Positions 8,458-17,855 of a stretch of 64,000 nt of DNA are shown here, one piece after another. The notes under the pieces were generated by a model. That model made no database searches. It was given only the letters and a program-made list of their open reading frames with translations, and had not been told where the DNA came from. A program made the position numbers and the translations under genes. The DNA is from G965197555 sp965197555. Its GTDB lineage: Bacteria; Chloroflexota; Dehalococcoidia; Lucifugimonadales; UBA3495. Numbering within the stretch: position 1 is the first letter of the stretch; every line of letters starts with the position of its first letter. The stretch lies in NCBI GenBank assembly GCA_965197555.1, contig OZ240213.1, positions 3,100,001 to 3,164,000 on the forward strand, written 5' to 3'.

Positions 8458-9752
8458 GGTTGCACTGCTGTGAGCTGTGCGAGTACGTCGCTGAACTGGC
8501 CAGTCCGGCTATCACGCCAAATTGTGATGGTGTAGACGTCGGTAGTCGTTGCGAGACTGCCCAGGGATGCGGTGAAGCTGAACGCTTCCGTGGTTTCCGT
8601 CCAAGCGTCTGCGACTACGTCGTTGCTCAAGAGGTCCGTATAAAATAATCCAGGAGGCAGTGGCGCTAGGATACGCGCGACTGGCTCTCCGCACTGGTTA
8701 GAGAATCCCCCGCCGACGCAGTAGCTGTCCAGCGCGTCGATCTGCTGCGACGTCTTGGGTGTAGGCAAGGGGTCGTAGTGGATGCTGACGACGCCACCCA
8801 CCTCGACTCCTTGCCGCCGTTTGATGAGAGAGAACGACAGAGATCCGGTAGGAGAGAGTGATGGAGAGGCTTTCGCTTCCACATCTCCGCCCTCGAAGTG
8901 CTGGACGAAGATTACAAGTCTGCCGTTGGAGGCGACGCCGATGTTCACAGCCTGGTGGTTTTTGCCGAGGATGTTATCGCGGTGGCCCCAGTCCGCATGG
9001 GCATCGTCGTGCATCATCGCGAATTGGAGCTCGGTGATGGCTGCAACCGGCATTGGGACGCGACACTGAACTAGCAAGGAATCGCAATTAGCTTGGTGCC
9101 AATCACTGTCCGTCCATCCACTGGAAGCGGCGTTCTCGGAGACGTAGCTCGTGCCGCCATGCTGGGTGTAGACCATGTAAGGTTTGCGGCCATCAGCCCA
9201 CCAATGTCCCTGATAGCTGTGGTGTAACATGTCCTCGGCGTGCAGTTGGGCCGCCGGATTCGTGCCGAGGATGACGGGGGGCAAGCCATGGTCCGCACGG
9301 TCGTGGTTGATGAGATCCAAGGCGAACTGCCGTAGGCTCTCGATTCGTGGCGAGGGTGCCGACGTGGGCGTGGGGCTCAGCGTAGGCCGCGGCGTTGGAG
9401 TAGGTAACGGTGTCGGGGTTGGGGTTGGCGTCGGTGTAGGCAACGGCGTAGGCGTTGGCGCTGGAGATGGAGTGGGCAACAGGATAGGGGTCACGGTTGG
9501 CAGCAGAGTGGGAGTTGGCTTGCGCTGAGCCTCCGTGGTGGCCTGTATCCCGGCAGCCACGGTTGCGGGAATGTTCCAGAGTGGGGGTGGGCGTCGCCGA
9601 ATGTCCGGAGTGGGGGTGGGTGTCGCCGGCGGAAGCGCGGCTTGCACGGCGGCCTCCACGGTGGCCTCGATGTCAGGAGTAGGGGACTGCTGGCAAGCCG
9701 CCAGAAACGCGGCTAAACAGGCCAACAGCGACCATTTGAGAAGGCTGCGCAC
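8454..9752 (-). CDS. CAP/SCP-domain lipoprotein with Pro-Thr linker
   Basis: This 432-residue exported protein has a lipoprotein signal peptide ending in LAAC, with the lipidated Cys at residue 20. A long Pro/Thr repeat linker follows (about 40-135), then a CAP (cysteine-rich secretory/SCP) domain from about 140. The domain shows the early helix LDLINHDRADHGLPP, the LHAEDMLHHSYQGHWW His region and the SENAASSG segment. The C-terminal 130 residues are unassigned. The start is GTG at 9752 with no ribosome site; a TGCTATAAT promoter element ends only six bases upstream, so the mRNA may be leaderless. CAP proteins act outside the cell; the target here is unknown. Confidence 0.82.
   Translation of the reverse strand: MRSLLKWSLLACLAAFLAACQQSPTPDIEATVEAAVQAALPPATPTPTPDIRRRPPPLWNIPATVAAGIQATTEAQRKPTPTLLPTVTPILLPTPSPAPTPTPLPTPTPTPTPTPLPTPTPRPTLSPTPTSAPSPRIESLRQFALDLINHDRADHGLPPVILGTNPAAQLHAEDMLHHSYQGHWWADGRKPYMVYTQHGGTSYVSENAASSGWTDSDWHQANCDSLLVQCRVPMPVAAITELQFAMMHDDAHADWGHRDNILGKNHQAVNIGVASNGRLVIFVQHFEGGDVEAKASPSLSPTGSLSFSLIKRRQGVEVGGVVSIHYDPLPTPKTSQQIDALDSYCVGGGFSNQCGEPVARILAPLPPGLFYTDLLSNDVVADAWTETTEAFSFTASLGSLATTTDVYTITIWRDSRTGQFSDVLAQLTAVQP
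9390..9530. repeat. Pro-Thr coding microsatellite
   Basis: Short degenerate repeats of GTTGGxGT / GGCGTAGG type on the plus strand encode the TPTPTP linker of the CAP lipoprotein on the minus strand. Such tracts vary in length by slippage. Confidence 0.7.
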
Positions 9753-9758
9753 CGTTGG

Positions 9759-9767
9759 ATTATAGCA
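9759..9767 (-). promoter_or_regulatory. Extended -10 promoter, probable leaderless start
   Basis: On the minus strand TGCTATAAT occupies 9767-9759 (TATAAT at 9764-9759). Six bases separate it from the GTG at 9752, placing transcription initiation at or next to the start codon. No Shine-Dalgarno sequence fits. No good -35 is seen, as is usual with extended -10 promoters. Confidence 0.5.
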
Positions 9768-9859
9768 AAAGAACAGGCCACATCATCGCCAGATCAACAA
9801 CAACTATGGTATTTTTAAACAGTACTGGGTATTAATTCAACCAAGAGAGGAATTTGACG

Positions 9860-10336
9860 ATGGCGCGCAAACTACCTGGCGAAAAATATTTGGGAGACGC
9901 ATTGCACGTTCCTTTGTCCTCAGACGGGCAAATCGCTGCCTACGTGTGGCCCTTGAGGATTCTGACGGTGAGAGAGAACAAGATTGGTGGGCCGACCATT
10001 GGGGTTGAAGTCGGGAACGAAGAGGTCCTGCGCTTCGACTGCCACGCCGCTCCGGGCCATTGGCATGGCGGCGGCTATGACCGGTTGGAATCACCCGGCA
10101 ACTCGCATCGAGATTTCCCCCAGGGTCTGGTAGACGTTGAGGAGCAGCTCGATTGGTCTTTCCACCAAATACTGGAACGTTGCCAAACATTGCTGGAGGA
10201 AGCAGAACACGGGCCCGCTGGCCAGAAGCTTGTGCCTTCCCTGGTACAAACCGGGATAGAGTCCATCAAGGCTCACCTCGTCAATCAAGGCGACCTGAGG
10301 TCGCAAGCGATCGCGGACAATCTGATCTCGGTATAA
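9860..10336 (+). CDS. Hypothetical protein, His/Asp-rich, 158 aa
   Basis: I do not recognise this family with certainty. The protein is soluble and has a central cluster RFDCH...GHWHGGGYDRL (about residues 58-75) whose His and Asp residues could bind a metal. A predicted helical C-terminal half follows (DWSFHQILERCQTLLEEAEH). The ATG at 9860 has AGAGAGG about nine bases upstream; a TTG two codons earlier is less likely. It stands alone, divergent from the CAP lipoprotein. Confidence 0.65.
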   Translation: MARKLPGEKYLGDALHVPLSSDGQIAAYVWPLRILTVRENKIGGPTIGVEVGNEEVLRFDCHAAPGHWHGGGYDRLESPGNSHRDFPQGLVDVEEQLDWSFHQILERCQTLLEEAEHGPAGQKLVPSLVQTGIESIKAHLVNQGDLRSQAIADNLISV

Positions 10337-10567
10337 GTCAGCAACAACCACAGCCTTGTGGGATCCTTGGTCAACTTCCACGGGATGATGACTACACCGA
10401 AGGGCTGACTGCTCTCGCTGGACTAGTCCAGTAAGGCGACACGCGGCGTTGACACCATTCCGCAGGGTCGGTACCATTCCCACCGATTGGCGACCCCAAA
10501 CAATAAGTTATTCGCAAACTGATTCCACTTCCATGGAGACCAACCGCTTTACGAAGGATTGAGTCCG

Positions 10568-12022
10568 ATGGTACTGAAAATTCCGCCCCGCCTACCCAAG
10601 GTCCTACAGCGGCTCAGCACCGAAGAGTACACACCTCGCCCCCACCACCCTACCAACCTGTCCGTGGTGGCCAAGGTGCGCGACCAAGGGCCCAGTCTCG
10701 CCGCTCGCCTTAGCATGTCGACGGGTGATTACTGGTCCAGCAGACAAGGGACCGCTGCCGCCCTCCTCACTATTGACGAGGCCTGGGGCAGCGGCTTCTA
10801 TAATGTGCCACCGGAAGCGGCGCTGGACCGCGCGGCCGCCGATGCCTCCCTTGGGGGCAACCAGTTGGTCATCGATGCTCAGACCCACTACGTGGCAGAC
10901 CGGCCGGTGGCTACTAAGGCTACCCTTGAAGGCATCATTGGCATGGCCGAGTCCGTCTCTCCGGAGCGTTTCAAGGGCCTCGACAAGCTGGTGCGAGACC
11001 AAAACGCCGCCGGATACTCATTCGCCGAATATTTGCGCTGCGTCTTTCTGGAATGCGAAACGGCAGTCGCCGTGCTCACGTCCGGACCGGGGGCCGAGGA
11101 AAAGGACCCGGCGCGCAACCTCAACAACGCGGAAATGTTGGGGACCCGCGAACTCATTGAACGGCTTGGCGGTAGCGGCCGCTTGATCAACCACACTACC
11201 GTCCACCCCAACGTACCGGGTGAGATAGAACGCATGGACCGGTGGAAGGACTGGTGTGTCCCGGCCGGCTGGAAATGTTACACCATGTATGGCGCCTCTG
11301 GCGTCGGAACAATGAACTGGACGGACAAGTCATGGATGCTGGATGACGAGGAGTCCGGTCTACCCTTCTTGCGCCGCACTATGGAGACGGGTGTGCATAT
11401 CCTATGCGTCCATAAGGGGATCAGCAGCGGGGCTGACACCGGCTGGAATGGCCCCTCGTCCCCTAGGGAGATCGGCCCAGTGGCCAAGGCCTTCCCCGAC
11501 ATCCAGTTTATGGTCTATCACTCGGGCTACGAGCCGCGGGAAGGAGACCTGGAAGAGGGACCGTATTCGGAGGAGACTTCCGACTACGGCGTGAACCGCC
11601 TTATAAAGAGTTTGAAGGATGCAGGCATTGGGCCCAACGATAACGTCTACGCCGAGTTGGGCTCCACTTGGTACCTCATAATGTCACACCCCCGGGAAGC
11701 GGCCCACGTCATGGGTAAGCTCCTAGCGGCTCTCGGCGAAGACCGCATCCTCTGGGGCACCGACTCCGTGTGGTACGGCTCGGCTCAACCCTTGATTGAC
11801 GCCTTCCGCGCTTTCCAGATACCACAAGAGTACTGCCAGCGCTACGGTTATCCTCAGCTTACCGCCACGGCCAAGGAGAAAATCCTGGGGCTAAACGCCG
11901 CCCGCCTCTACGGGATAGACCCTGAAAAGGCGCAGACGGCCGCCCGGACCGACAACCTGGCCTGGGTAAAAGCGGCTCTGGAGGAGTACAAAGCCAAGGG
12001 CAGTCCCTCCAGCAATCGCTAG
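10568..12022 (+). CDS. Amidohydrolase (COG2159-like)
   Basis: This is a TIM-barrel metal-dependent hydrolase of 484 residues, related to ACMS decarboxylase/amidohydrolase-2 proteins. After an N-terminal extension of about 95 residues comes VIDAQTHYV, a variant of the usual DxHxH first metal motif with Gln in place of the first His. A later YHSGYE segment supplies His, and GTDSVWYGS near residue 400 supplies the terminal Asp. The ATG at 10568 is preceded by GAAGGA nine bases upstream. The Gln substitution suggests one metal or altered chemistry. The substrate is unknown. Confidence 0.8.
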   Translation: MVLKIPPRLPKVLQRLSTEEYTPRPHHPTNLSVVAKVRDQGPSLAARLSMSTGDYWSSRQGTAAALLTIDEAWGSGFYNVPPEAALDRAAADASLGGNQLVIDAQTHYVADRPVATKATLEGIIGMAESVSPERFKGLDKLVRDQNAAGYSFAEYLRCVFLECETAVAVLTSGPGAEEKDPARNLNNAEMLGTRELIERLGGSGRLINHTTVHPNVPGEIERMDRWKDWCVPAGWKCYTMYGASGVGTMNWTDKSWMLDDEESGLPFLRRTMETGVHILCVHKGISSGADTGWNGPSSPREIGPVAKAFPDIQFMVYHSGYEPREGDLEEGPYSEETSDYGVNRLIKSLKDAGIGPNDNVYAELGSTWYLIMSHPREAAHVMGKLLAALGEDRILWGTDSVWYGSAQPLIDAFRAFQIPQEYCQRYGYPQLTATAKEKILGLNAARLYGIDPEKAQTAARTDNLAWVKAALEEYKAKGSPSSNR

Positions 12023-12192
12023 CGCCGGACTCCGACCAATTCGGTGAGCGCAGCGACCCTTTGTCCGCTGCACTCGGTTGGAATGCTGACAAGGTCCCCA
12101 GACGCCGCTTTGGTGCCGGTGGCACTCTCGTCTGCACCGACGTCGTAATTCCCTTTCGTGACAGTTTCACTGCCTTGCACGGAGTTGTAATT

Positions 12193-13344
12193 ATGTCCGA
12201 CTATTTGCCGACGCCCGGCGCCACCCTTGAAGAGCTAGACACCCCGGCCTTGCTCATTGACCTCCCCATTTTCGAGCAAAACCTGAAGCTTGTAGCCGAC
12301 TTCTATGCAGACAAAGAAGCCAAGGTCCGGCCTCATATCAAGGGCCACAAGTCTCCTGAAATCGCTCGTCTACAGCTAGAGGCGGGAAGCACGGTTGGCG
12401 GGGTCTGCGCAGCAAAGCTGGGCGAGGCCGAGACCATGGTCAAGGGTGGGATCGACAAAGTCTTGATATTCAACGAAATCACGTCCCCTCCCAAGATGCG
12501 TCGCCTCACCGCCTTGGCGAAGCGCGGGGATATTACCGTGGCTGTGGACGATCCAGGGAACGTGGAGGAGCTATCGGAGGCAGCGCAAGCCGCCGGTGTC
12601 ACCATCGGTGCCTGCGTGGAAGTGTCCGTTGGCATAGACAGGTGCGGCATCGCCCCGGGCAGGCCCGCGGTAGACCTGGCCAGGGCGGTGATGAAAGCGC
12701 CGGGCCTCCACTTCGCCGGACTATTGGGCTACGAAGGTTCTATTCCCCTCCCTGATTTCGAGGAACGGTCTATGAAGACCAGGGAGCGCATCCAGCGGTT
12801 GCTGGACACCCGGGAGATGGCGGAAACTGCCGGTCTACACTGTGAGATCGTGGGCGGCGGCGGCACCACCACCTGGAACATAACCGGGACAATCCCCGGG
12901 ATAACCGAAGTCCAACCGGGCCGTTATGTCACCTCGGACCTGCTTTACCAACCGCTGGGAGACTTCGAGGTCTCGGTTAAGATCCTGGCCACTGTGATCA
13001 GCCGCCCCAGGAAGGGCCTGGCTATCATCGACTGTGGCCACAAAGCGAGCCACCTGAACTTTTCCGGCCACGCTACCCCGGAGAAGTATCCCATCCTGGC
13101 TCCCGAGTACACTGGCTACCCCGAGGTAGAGAGCCCGCTAGGGGCGCGAGTCGTAGGTTTGGACGCCGAGCACGGCCGTATAGAGCTGGCAGGTGACGCC
13201 GAACAGCTCCGTAGGGGTGACAAAGTGGTCCTGCTGGCCGGTTACCACGGCGCACCGTTGAACCAGCACTCCTACTACCTGGGAGTCCGTGACGACATAG
13301 TCGAGACAGTGTGGGACACCTCGGGAATCAACAAGTACCGGTAA
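12193..13344 (+). CDS. D-threonine aldolase / D-serine dehydratase-like PLP enzyme
   Basis: This 383-residue protein has the alanine-racemase-like N-terminal barrel and a C-terminal metal-binding domain of the D-threonine aldolase/D-serine dehydratase family. The N-terminus opens LDTPALLIDLP. PHIKGHKSP carries the expected PLP-binding lysine (Lys50). The C-terminal domain has DCGHKASH, LDAEHGR and a GYHGAPLNQHSY segment with likely metal-ligand His residues. By family, it cleaves or deaminates a D-hydroxy-amino acid. The start at 12193 is set by GGAG eight bases upstream; the frame is open to 12061 without support. It lies 170 bases after the amidohydrolase and may be co-transcribed with it. 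Confidence 0.85.
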   Translation: MSDYLPTPGATLEELDTPALLIDLPIFEQNLKLVADFYADKEAKVRPHIKGHKSPEIARLQLEAGSTVGGVCAAKLGEAETMVKGGIDKVLIFNEITSPPKMRRLTALAKRGDITVAVDDPGNVEELSEAAQAAGVTIGACVEVSVGIDRCGIAPGRPAVDLARAVMKAPGLHFAGLLGYEGSIPLPDFEERSMKTRERIQRLLDTREMAETAGLHCEIVGGGGTTTWNITGTIPGITEVQPGRYVTSDLLYQPLGDFEVSVKILATVISRPRKGLAIIDCGHKASHLNFSGHATPEKYPILAPEYTGYPEVESPLGARVVGLDAEHGRIELAGDAEQLRRGDKVVLLAGYHGAPLNQHSYYLGVRDDIVETVWDTSGINKYR

Positions 13345-13392
13345 ATGCCCAGTCCACCATCGCATGAATACAGCCATCTAGGAACCGTGTCC

Positions 13393-13890
13393 CCCTCCCC
13401 CCGCTCACCCTGAGCCTGCTTAAGAGCCTGCCCTGAGCCTGCTTAAGGGCGTTGTTTCGATGGACGGTTCTCCCTTCCCCCCGCCCTGAGCCTGCCTAAG
13501 GGCGTTGGTTCGAAGGACGGTTCCCCCTCCCCCAGTTCGCCCTGAGCCTGTCGAAGGGCCGTTGGTCGAAGGACGGTTCTCCCCCTCCCGCCGCTCCCCC
13601 TGAGCCTGCTTAAGGGCGTTGGTTCGAAGGGCGGCTGGCCCCCCGCCCTGAGCCTGCTTAAGGGCGTTGGTTCGAAGGACGGCTGGCCCGCTCGCCCTGA
13701 GCCTGTCGAAGGGCCGTTGGTTCGAAGGACGGTTCCCCCTCCCCCCGTTCGCCCTGAGCCTGTCGAAGGGCGTTGGTTCGAAGGACGGTTCCCCCTCCCC
13801 TCCGCCATGAGCCTGTCGAAGGGCCGTTGGTCGAAGGACGGTTCTCCCTTCCCCCCGCCCTGAGCCTGTCGAAGGCCTGCCGAAGGAGCC
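13393..13890. repeat. Family A variant array, about ten units
   Basis: The 620-base spacer before lepA is mostly a tandem array. Its units read CCCTGAGCCTGTCGAAGGGC, or a variant with GCTTAAGGGC, followed by GTTGGTTCGAAGGACGG and a C-rich run. TGAGCCTG recurs about every 48-65 bases, ten times. Each unit holds a GCCCT/AGGGC inverted repeat. Frames of 120-167 codons on the minus strand are repeat translations, not genes. Confidence 0.88.
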
Positions 13891-13948
13891 CATAAAAACT
13901 AATTTGACCTGCAGGGGCTCCATTCTTCTTGAGACTAGCTACCAGCAA

Positions 13949-13957
13949 TGCTACGAT
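13949..13957 (+). promoter_or_regulatory. Possible extended -10 before lepA
   Basis: TGCTACGAT ends nine bases before the lepA ATG at 13967, and no ribosome site is seen. Initiation would fall within about three bases of the start codon, implying a very short or absent leader. Confidence 0.35.
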
Positions 13958-13966
13958 GGTTAGCCT

Positions 13967-15802
13967 ATGGACCCTCAACTCGTACGAAATTTCTGTGTTA
14001 TCGCCCACATCGACCACGGTAAGTCCACCCTGGCCGACCGCTTTCTGGAAATAACCGGCACTGTCCGGCTCCAGGACATGAAATCCCAGTTCCTGGACCA
14101 AATGGACCTGGAGCGGGAGCGGGGGATCACTATCAAGGCCAAAGCGGTCACGATGTCCCATCTGGCCCCCGATGGACAGGTGTACCAGCTAAACCTGATC
14201 GACACCCCCGGCCATGTGGATTTCAGCTATGAAGTCTCTCGCTGCCTGGCTGCCAGCGAAGGGGCGCTACTGATGGTGGACGCCAGCCAGGGAATCGAAG
14301 CCCAAACCATCGCCAATACCCTTCTGGCTTTGGAGTATGACCTTTACTTGATTCCCGTGATCAACAAAGTGGATTTGCCCCAGGCCGAACCGCAACGAGT
14401 GGCCGCGGAGCTGCAACAGGCCTTCGGCTTCAAAGAAGATGAAATCCTATACGTATCCGCGAAAGAAGGGACCGGCGCCAGGGAGATTCTGGACGCTGTG
14501 GTGGCCAGGATACCCCGGCCCAGTGGCCAGGCCGGCCTGCCGCTCCGGGCAATGGTGTTCGATTCGCTCTACGACCCATACAAAGGAATCATCGCCTACC
14601 TACGCGTAGAGGACGGCAGGTTGTCCCGCGGTGACCGGGTCCAGGTCATGTCCTCGGGACAAGTGGCGGAGATCGTTGAGGTGGGCGTTTTCGATCCATT
14701 TCCTCAAGCAGTGGAGGTGCTGGAGGCCGGGCAAGTGGGCTATTGCGCCACCGGACTCAAGCAGGTCCAAGAATGCAGCGTGGGCGACACCCTGACCGGC
14801 TTGGACCGGCCGGCCCAAGAGCCATTGCCGGGCTACGTGCCCTTGAAACCCATGGTCTTTGCCGGGCTGTACCCATCGGATGGCGAGGACTACGCCAGGC
14901 TGCGGTCCGCCTTAGAGAAACTGCAACTAAACGACGCCTCTCTGGTTACGGAGCCCGACAATAGCGCCACGGTCGGTTTCGGCTTCCGCTGCGGGTTCCT
15001 CGGCTTGATGCACCTTGAAATCGTTCAAGAGAGGCTGGAACGGGAGTCTGGACTGGATATAGTCGTGACTGCCCCCAGTGTTGCTTATCAGGTGGTACTG
15101 GCCAATGGTAAGACCGTCCGAGTGGATAACCCCTCGAAGTTGCCACCCTCTAATGAGATCAAGGAGATTCAGGAGCCGGTCCTGAGCTTAACCATCGTGG
15201 CTCCCGGCCGCCACGTGGGCGTCATCATGGAACTGATGCACTCGCGGCGGGCTGATTACAAGCGCATGGAGTACATTCAGGGGCTGCCGGGTCGCCAGGG
15301 CGACTCAGAACAGACGAGAGTGGTATTGGAATACACCATGCCTCTGGTGGAGATGCTGGCAGACTTCTATAACCAACTGAAGTCGCGGACTCAAGGATAC
15401 GCCTCCTTGGACTACACCGTGGAAGGTTACCGGGCAGCACCTCTGGTCAAGGTTGATGTTCTGTTGAACCACCAACCGGTGGAGGCACTGGCGATGATTC
15501 TTCACCGGGATCGAGCGGTGGACCAAGGCCGCGCCGTGGTAGAAAAGCTTAAGACCACCATACCCCGCCAGCTATTCGAAGTCCCAATCCAGGCCTCTAT
15601 AGGCAACCGAGTAATTGCTCGGGAGACCGTCCGCCCCCTGCGTAAGGATGTCCTGGCCAAGATCTATGGCGGTGACGTAACCCGAAAGCGCAAGCTGCTG
15701 GACAAGCAAAAAGAGGGCAAGAAGCGGCTCAAGAGGATAGGCCGGATAGAAATTCCTCAGGAAGCATTCTTGAGCCTACTCAACATCAGCGGGGAAGAAT
15801 AA
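13967..15802 (+). CDS. lepA: Elongation factor 4 (LepA) GTPase
   Basis: LepA is a ribosome-associated translational GTPase. The 611-residue length is normal. The G motifs are all visible: AHIDHGKST (G1), GITIKA (G2), DTPGHVDF (G3), NKVDLP (G4) and SAKEG (G5). Domain II, the EF-G-like domains with GFRCGFLGLMHLEIVQERL, and the LepA-specific C-terminal basic region with YGGDVTRKRKLLDKQKEGK follow. The start at 13967 puts the first motif at the usual place. It is flanked by a repeat array upstream and a 350-base spacer downstream, so it is probably monocistronic. Confidence 0.97.
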   Translation: MDPQLVRNFCVIAHIDHGKSTLADRFLEITGTVRLQDMKSQFLDQMDLERERGITIKAKAVTMSHLAPDGQVYQLNLIDTPGHVDFSYEVSRCLAASEGALLMVDASQGIEAQTIANTLLALEYDLYLIPVINKVDLPQAEPQRVAAELQQAFGFKEDEILYVSAKEGTGAREILDAVVARIPRPSGQAGLPLRAMVFDSLYDPYKGIIAYLRVEDGRLSRGDRVQVMSSGQVAEIVEVGVFDPFPQAVEVLEAGQVGYCATGLKQVQECSVGDTLTGLDRPAQEPLPGYVPLKPMVFAGLYPSDGEDYARLRSALEKLQLNDASLVTEPDNSATVGFGFRCGFLGLMHLEIVQERLERESGLDIVVTAPSVAYQVVLANGKTVRVDNPSKLPPSNEIKEIQEPVLSLTIVAPGRHVGVIMELMHSRRADYKRMEYIQGLPGRQGDSEQTRVVLEYTMPLVEMLADFYNQLKSRTQGYASLDYTVEGYRAAPLVKVDVLLNHQPVEALAMILHRDRAVDQGRAVVEKLKTTIPRQLFEVPIQASIGNRVIARETVRPLRKDVLAKIYGGDVTRKRKLLDKQKEGKKRLKRIGRIEIPQEAFLSLLNISGEE

Positions 15803-16159
15803 GCGCTAAACCCTTAGGGCTTCTCGGAGTCCACGGGCTTGGAGCAGATGTACCAACCAGGGCCCGGTCCAACAACCCTTTCAGCAGATGGCCCCTACAA
15901 TGCTCGTCCCGGGGACGGGACGGTCCCTCCGATGGACACACCTCTGATGTCCCAGCCAACTCTTCATGGTTAGCAGCCAACGGCGACTCTTCCCACGCCT
16001 AAGGGCCCTGACCGATGTGCCGTCTAATGGGCAAGGGTAAACTATCTCGATCAGGGCTTGACCGGCTACACAACAACTACTAAGCTCATGCGATGTAAGC
16101 CGGGGATACGCGTCCAAAAGCTAAGGCTCTAAATAATTCTCCACAAGGACTTGATATCT
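15803..16159. other. Intergenic stretch, 357 bases
   Basis: I see no gene, tRNA or repeat family here. There are only minor inverted repeats, such as CGTCCC-G-GGGACG near 15905. Small frames on the minus strand lack ribosome sites and recognisable content. Confidence 0.5.
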
Positions 16160-17800
16160 ATGAACGTAACCGAAGCGGTGGCTCGCATTTTGAAGCTAGA
16201 AGGCATCGAGTGGGTATCCTGTTTCCCCTCCAATCTGCTCATCGAAGCGGTCGCCATTGAAGGCATCCGTACCATTATGTTCAGGCATGAGCGGGGCGCG
16301 GTCATGGCCGCCGACGGATATAGCCGCATGAACGACCGGGAGAAATTTGGTGTTGTGATTACCCAGGGTGGTCCCGGTTCGGAGAATTCCATGGGCGGTA
16401 TCGCTCAAGCCTTCAGCGACAACGTTCCTATCCTTTATCTACCCGGCGGGCCAGCGCTGAGCCAATACGCCGTCCGCCCCAATTTTTCACCGGCTCGCAC
16501 CTATGAGACTGTGTCCAAATACAGCGAAGTCATAGTCCAAGCGAACCAAGTCGCCAACGTCATGCGAAGGGCATTCCACAATCTTCGCAATGGACGCCCC
16601 GGTCCGGTGATCGTAGAGATACCCGCTGATGTGGGAACCTACGACGTGCCCGAAGAGGCTTTGAACTATCAACCTCCCAAGAGGTCCCCTCAATCCCCCG
16701 CCGCTGGCGACATCAAAGACGCTGTCAGGCTTTTGCTCAACGCCAACAAGCCGGTCATCTGGTCGGGCATGGGGGTGCTGCTCTCAAAAGCCACCGAGGA
16801 GCTCAGGGAACTTGCCGAGCTCACTGAAATACCGGTGTACAGCACCATGCCAGGCAAATCATCCTTCGACGACCGGCACCCTCTCTCCTTGGGCGCCGGA
16901 AGTAGCGCTACCTCCCTGCCAGCTCGGACCTGGCTGCAGGAGTCGGACGTGCTATTCGCGGTGGGCTCCAGCATGACTCGGACCAGCTACGGCCAGCCCA
17001 TCCCTAACGGGAAGGTCATAATCCACAACACAGAGAGTATCGAAGACATCAACAAGGACTTTTCTGTTGACGTCGGGGTCCCCGGTGACGCCAAGCTAGC
17101 CCTGCAAGCTATGATCGAGGAGGTCAAAGCGCAGATCGGTGACAACGGTCGCAAGCACCAAACCCAGGTGGCCGACGAAATCTCCCGGGTCAAAGAGCAG
17201 TGGATGGCTGATTGGACCCAGATCTTGCAATCTGACGAGGTGCCGATCAACACCTACCGAGTCATTGGCGAGTTGGAGAGCAACTTGGACAAAGTGAACA
17301 GCATCGTTACCCACGACGCTGGCGCGCCTCGCGATACAATTATGCCCTTCTACACGGCAACGGTCCCCCACAGCTATATCGGTTGGGGCAAGACCACTCA
17401 CTTGGGCTACGGTATCCCCCTTATGATTGGCGCCAAGCTGGCCAAGCCAGATAAGTTCTGCTTGAACTTCATGGGCGATGGTGCGTTCGGAATGTCCGGT
17501 CTGGATATTGAAACCTCGGTGAGGGCCGGTGCGCCGATCACCACCATTGTTCTTAATAACGGCGGCATGGCCACCTATCCCGGAGGCTATCCCACGGCCG
17601 CCGAGCTGTTCGGTACTACCCATATGACCGGTGACTACGCTAAGATTGCCGAGGGTATGGGCGCCGTGGGCATCACCGTGACCCAGCCCGGTAACGTCGC
17701 CGACGCGTTGAAGCAAGCCCAACGGCTCAACGCCGAAGGCAAGACCGTCCTCTTGGATATCCACACCAACCTGGAGGCCCGCCGGTCCAACTTCGACTAA
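16160..17800 (+). CDS. TPP-dependent enzyme, acetolactate synthase-like
   Basis: This 546-residue thiamine-pyrophosphate enzyme has the three-domain architecture of the acetolactate synthase/benzoylformate decarboxylase group. The cofactor-activating Glu44 is in RHERGAVMAADGYSR. The TPP/Mg motif starts with GDG at 439-441 and closes with LNNGG. The substrate channel cannot be read, so a 2-oxo acid decarboxylase, carboligase or lyase are all possible. The ATG at 16160 is preferred over a TTG three codons earlier; AAGGA lies about 12 bases upstream. A GMC oxidoreductase follows 55 bases after the stop, suggesting an operon in which one enzyme feeds the other (inference). Confidence 0.87.
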   Translation: MNVTEAVARILKLEGIEWVSCFPSNLLIEAVAIEGIRTIMFRHERGAVMAADGYSRMNDREKFGVVITQGGPGSENSMGGIAQAFSDNVPILYLPGGPALSQYAVRPNFSPARTYETVSKYSEVIVQANQVANVMRRAFHNLRNGRPGPVIVEIPADVGTYDVPEEALNYQPPKRSPQSPAAGDIKDAVRLLLNANKPVIWSGMGVLLSKATEELRELAELTEIPVYSTMPGKSSFDDRHPLSLGAGSSATSLPARTWLQESDVLFAVGSSMTRTSYGQPIPNGKVIIHNTESIEDINKDFSVDVGVPGDAKLALQAMIEEVKAQIGDNGRKHQTQVADEISRVKEQWMADWTQILQSDEVPINTYRVIGELESNLDKVNSIVTHDAGAPRDTIMPFYTATVPHSYIGWGKTTHLGYGIPLMIGAKLAKPDKFCLNFMGDGAFGMSGLDIETSVRAGAPITTIVLNNGGMATYPGGYPTAAELFGTTHMTGDYAKIAEGMGAVGITVTQPGNVADALKQAQRLNAEGKTVLLDIHTNLEARRSNFD

Positions 17801-17855
17801 CCGGGCCTCCTTGACACCCAGAGCAATCCACCAGAGCAATCCAAAGGAATTGATT

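Noticed and set aside
13393..13890. Possible CRISPR array
   Set aside because: Units follow one another without unique spacers of constant length, and no cas genes are present. The same holds for the arrays at 19466, 40055 and 63360.
13420..14161. Minus-strand frames of 121-167 codons before lepA
   Set aside because: They are low-complexity translations of the tandem array, partly antisense to lepA.
15803..16159. Structured RNA after lepA
   Set aside because: Only short unrelated inverted repeats are present; no consensus of a known RNA family is visible.
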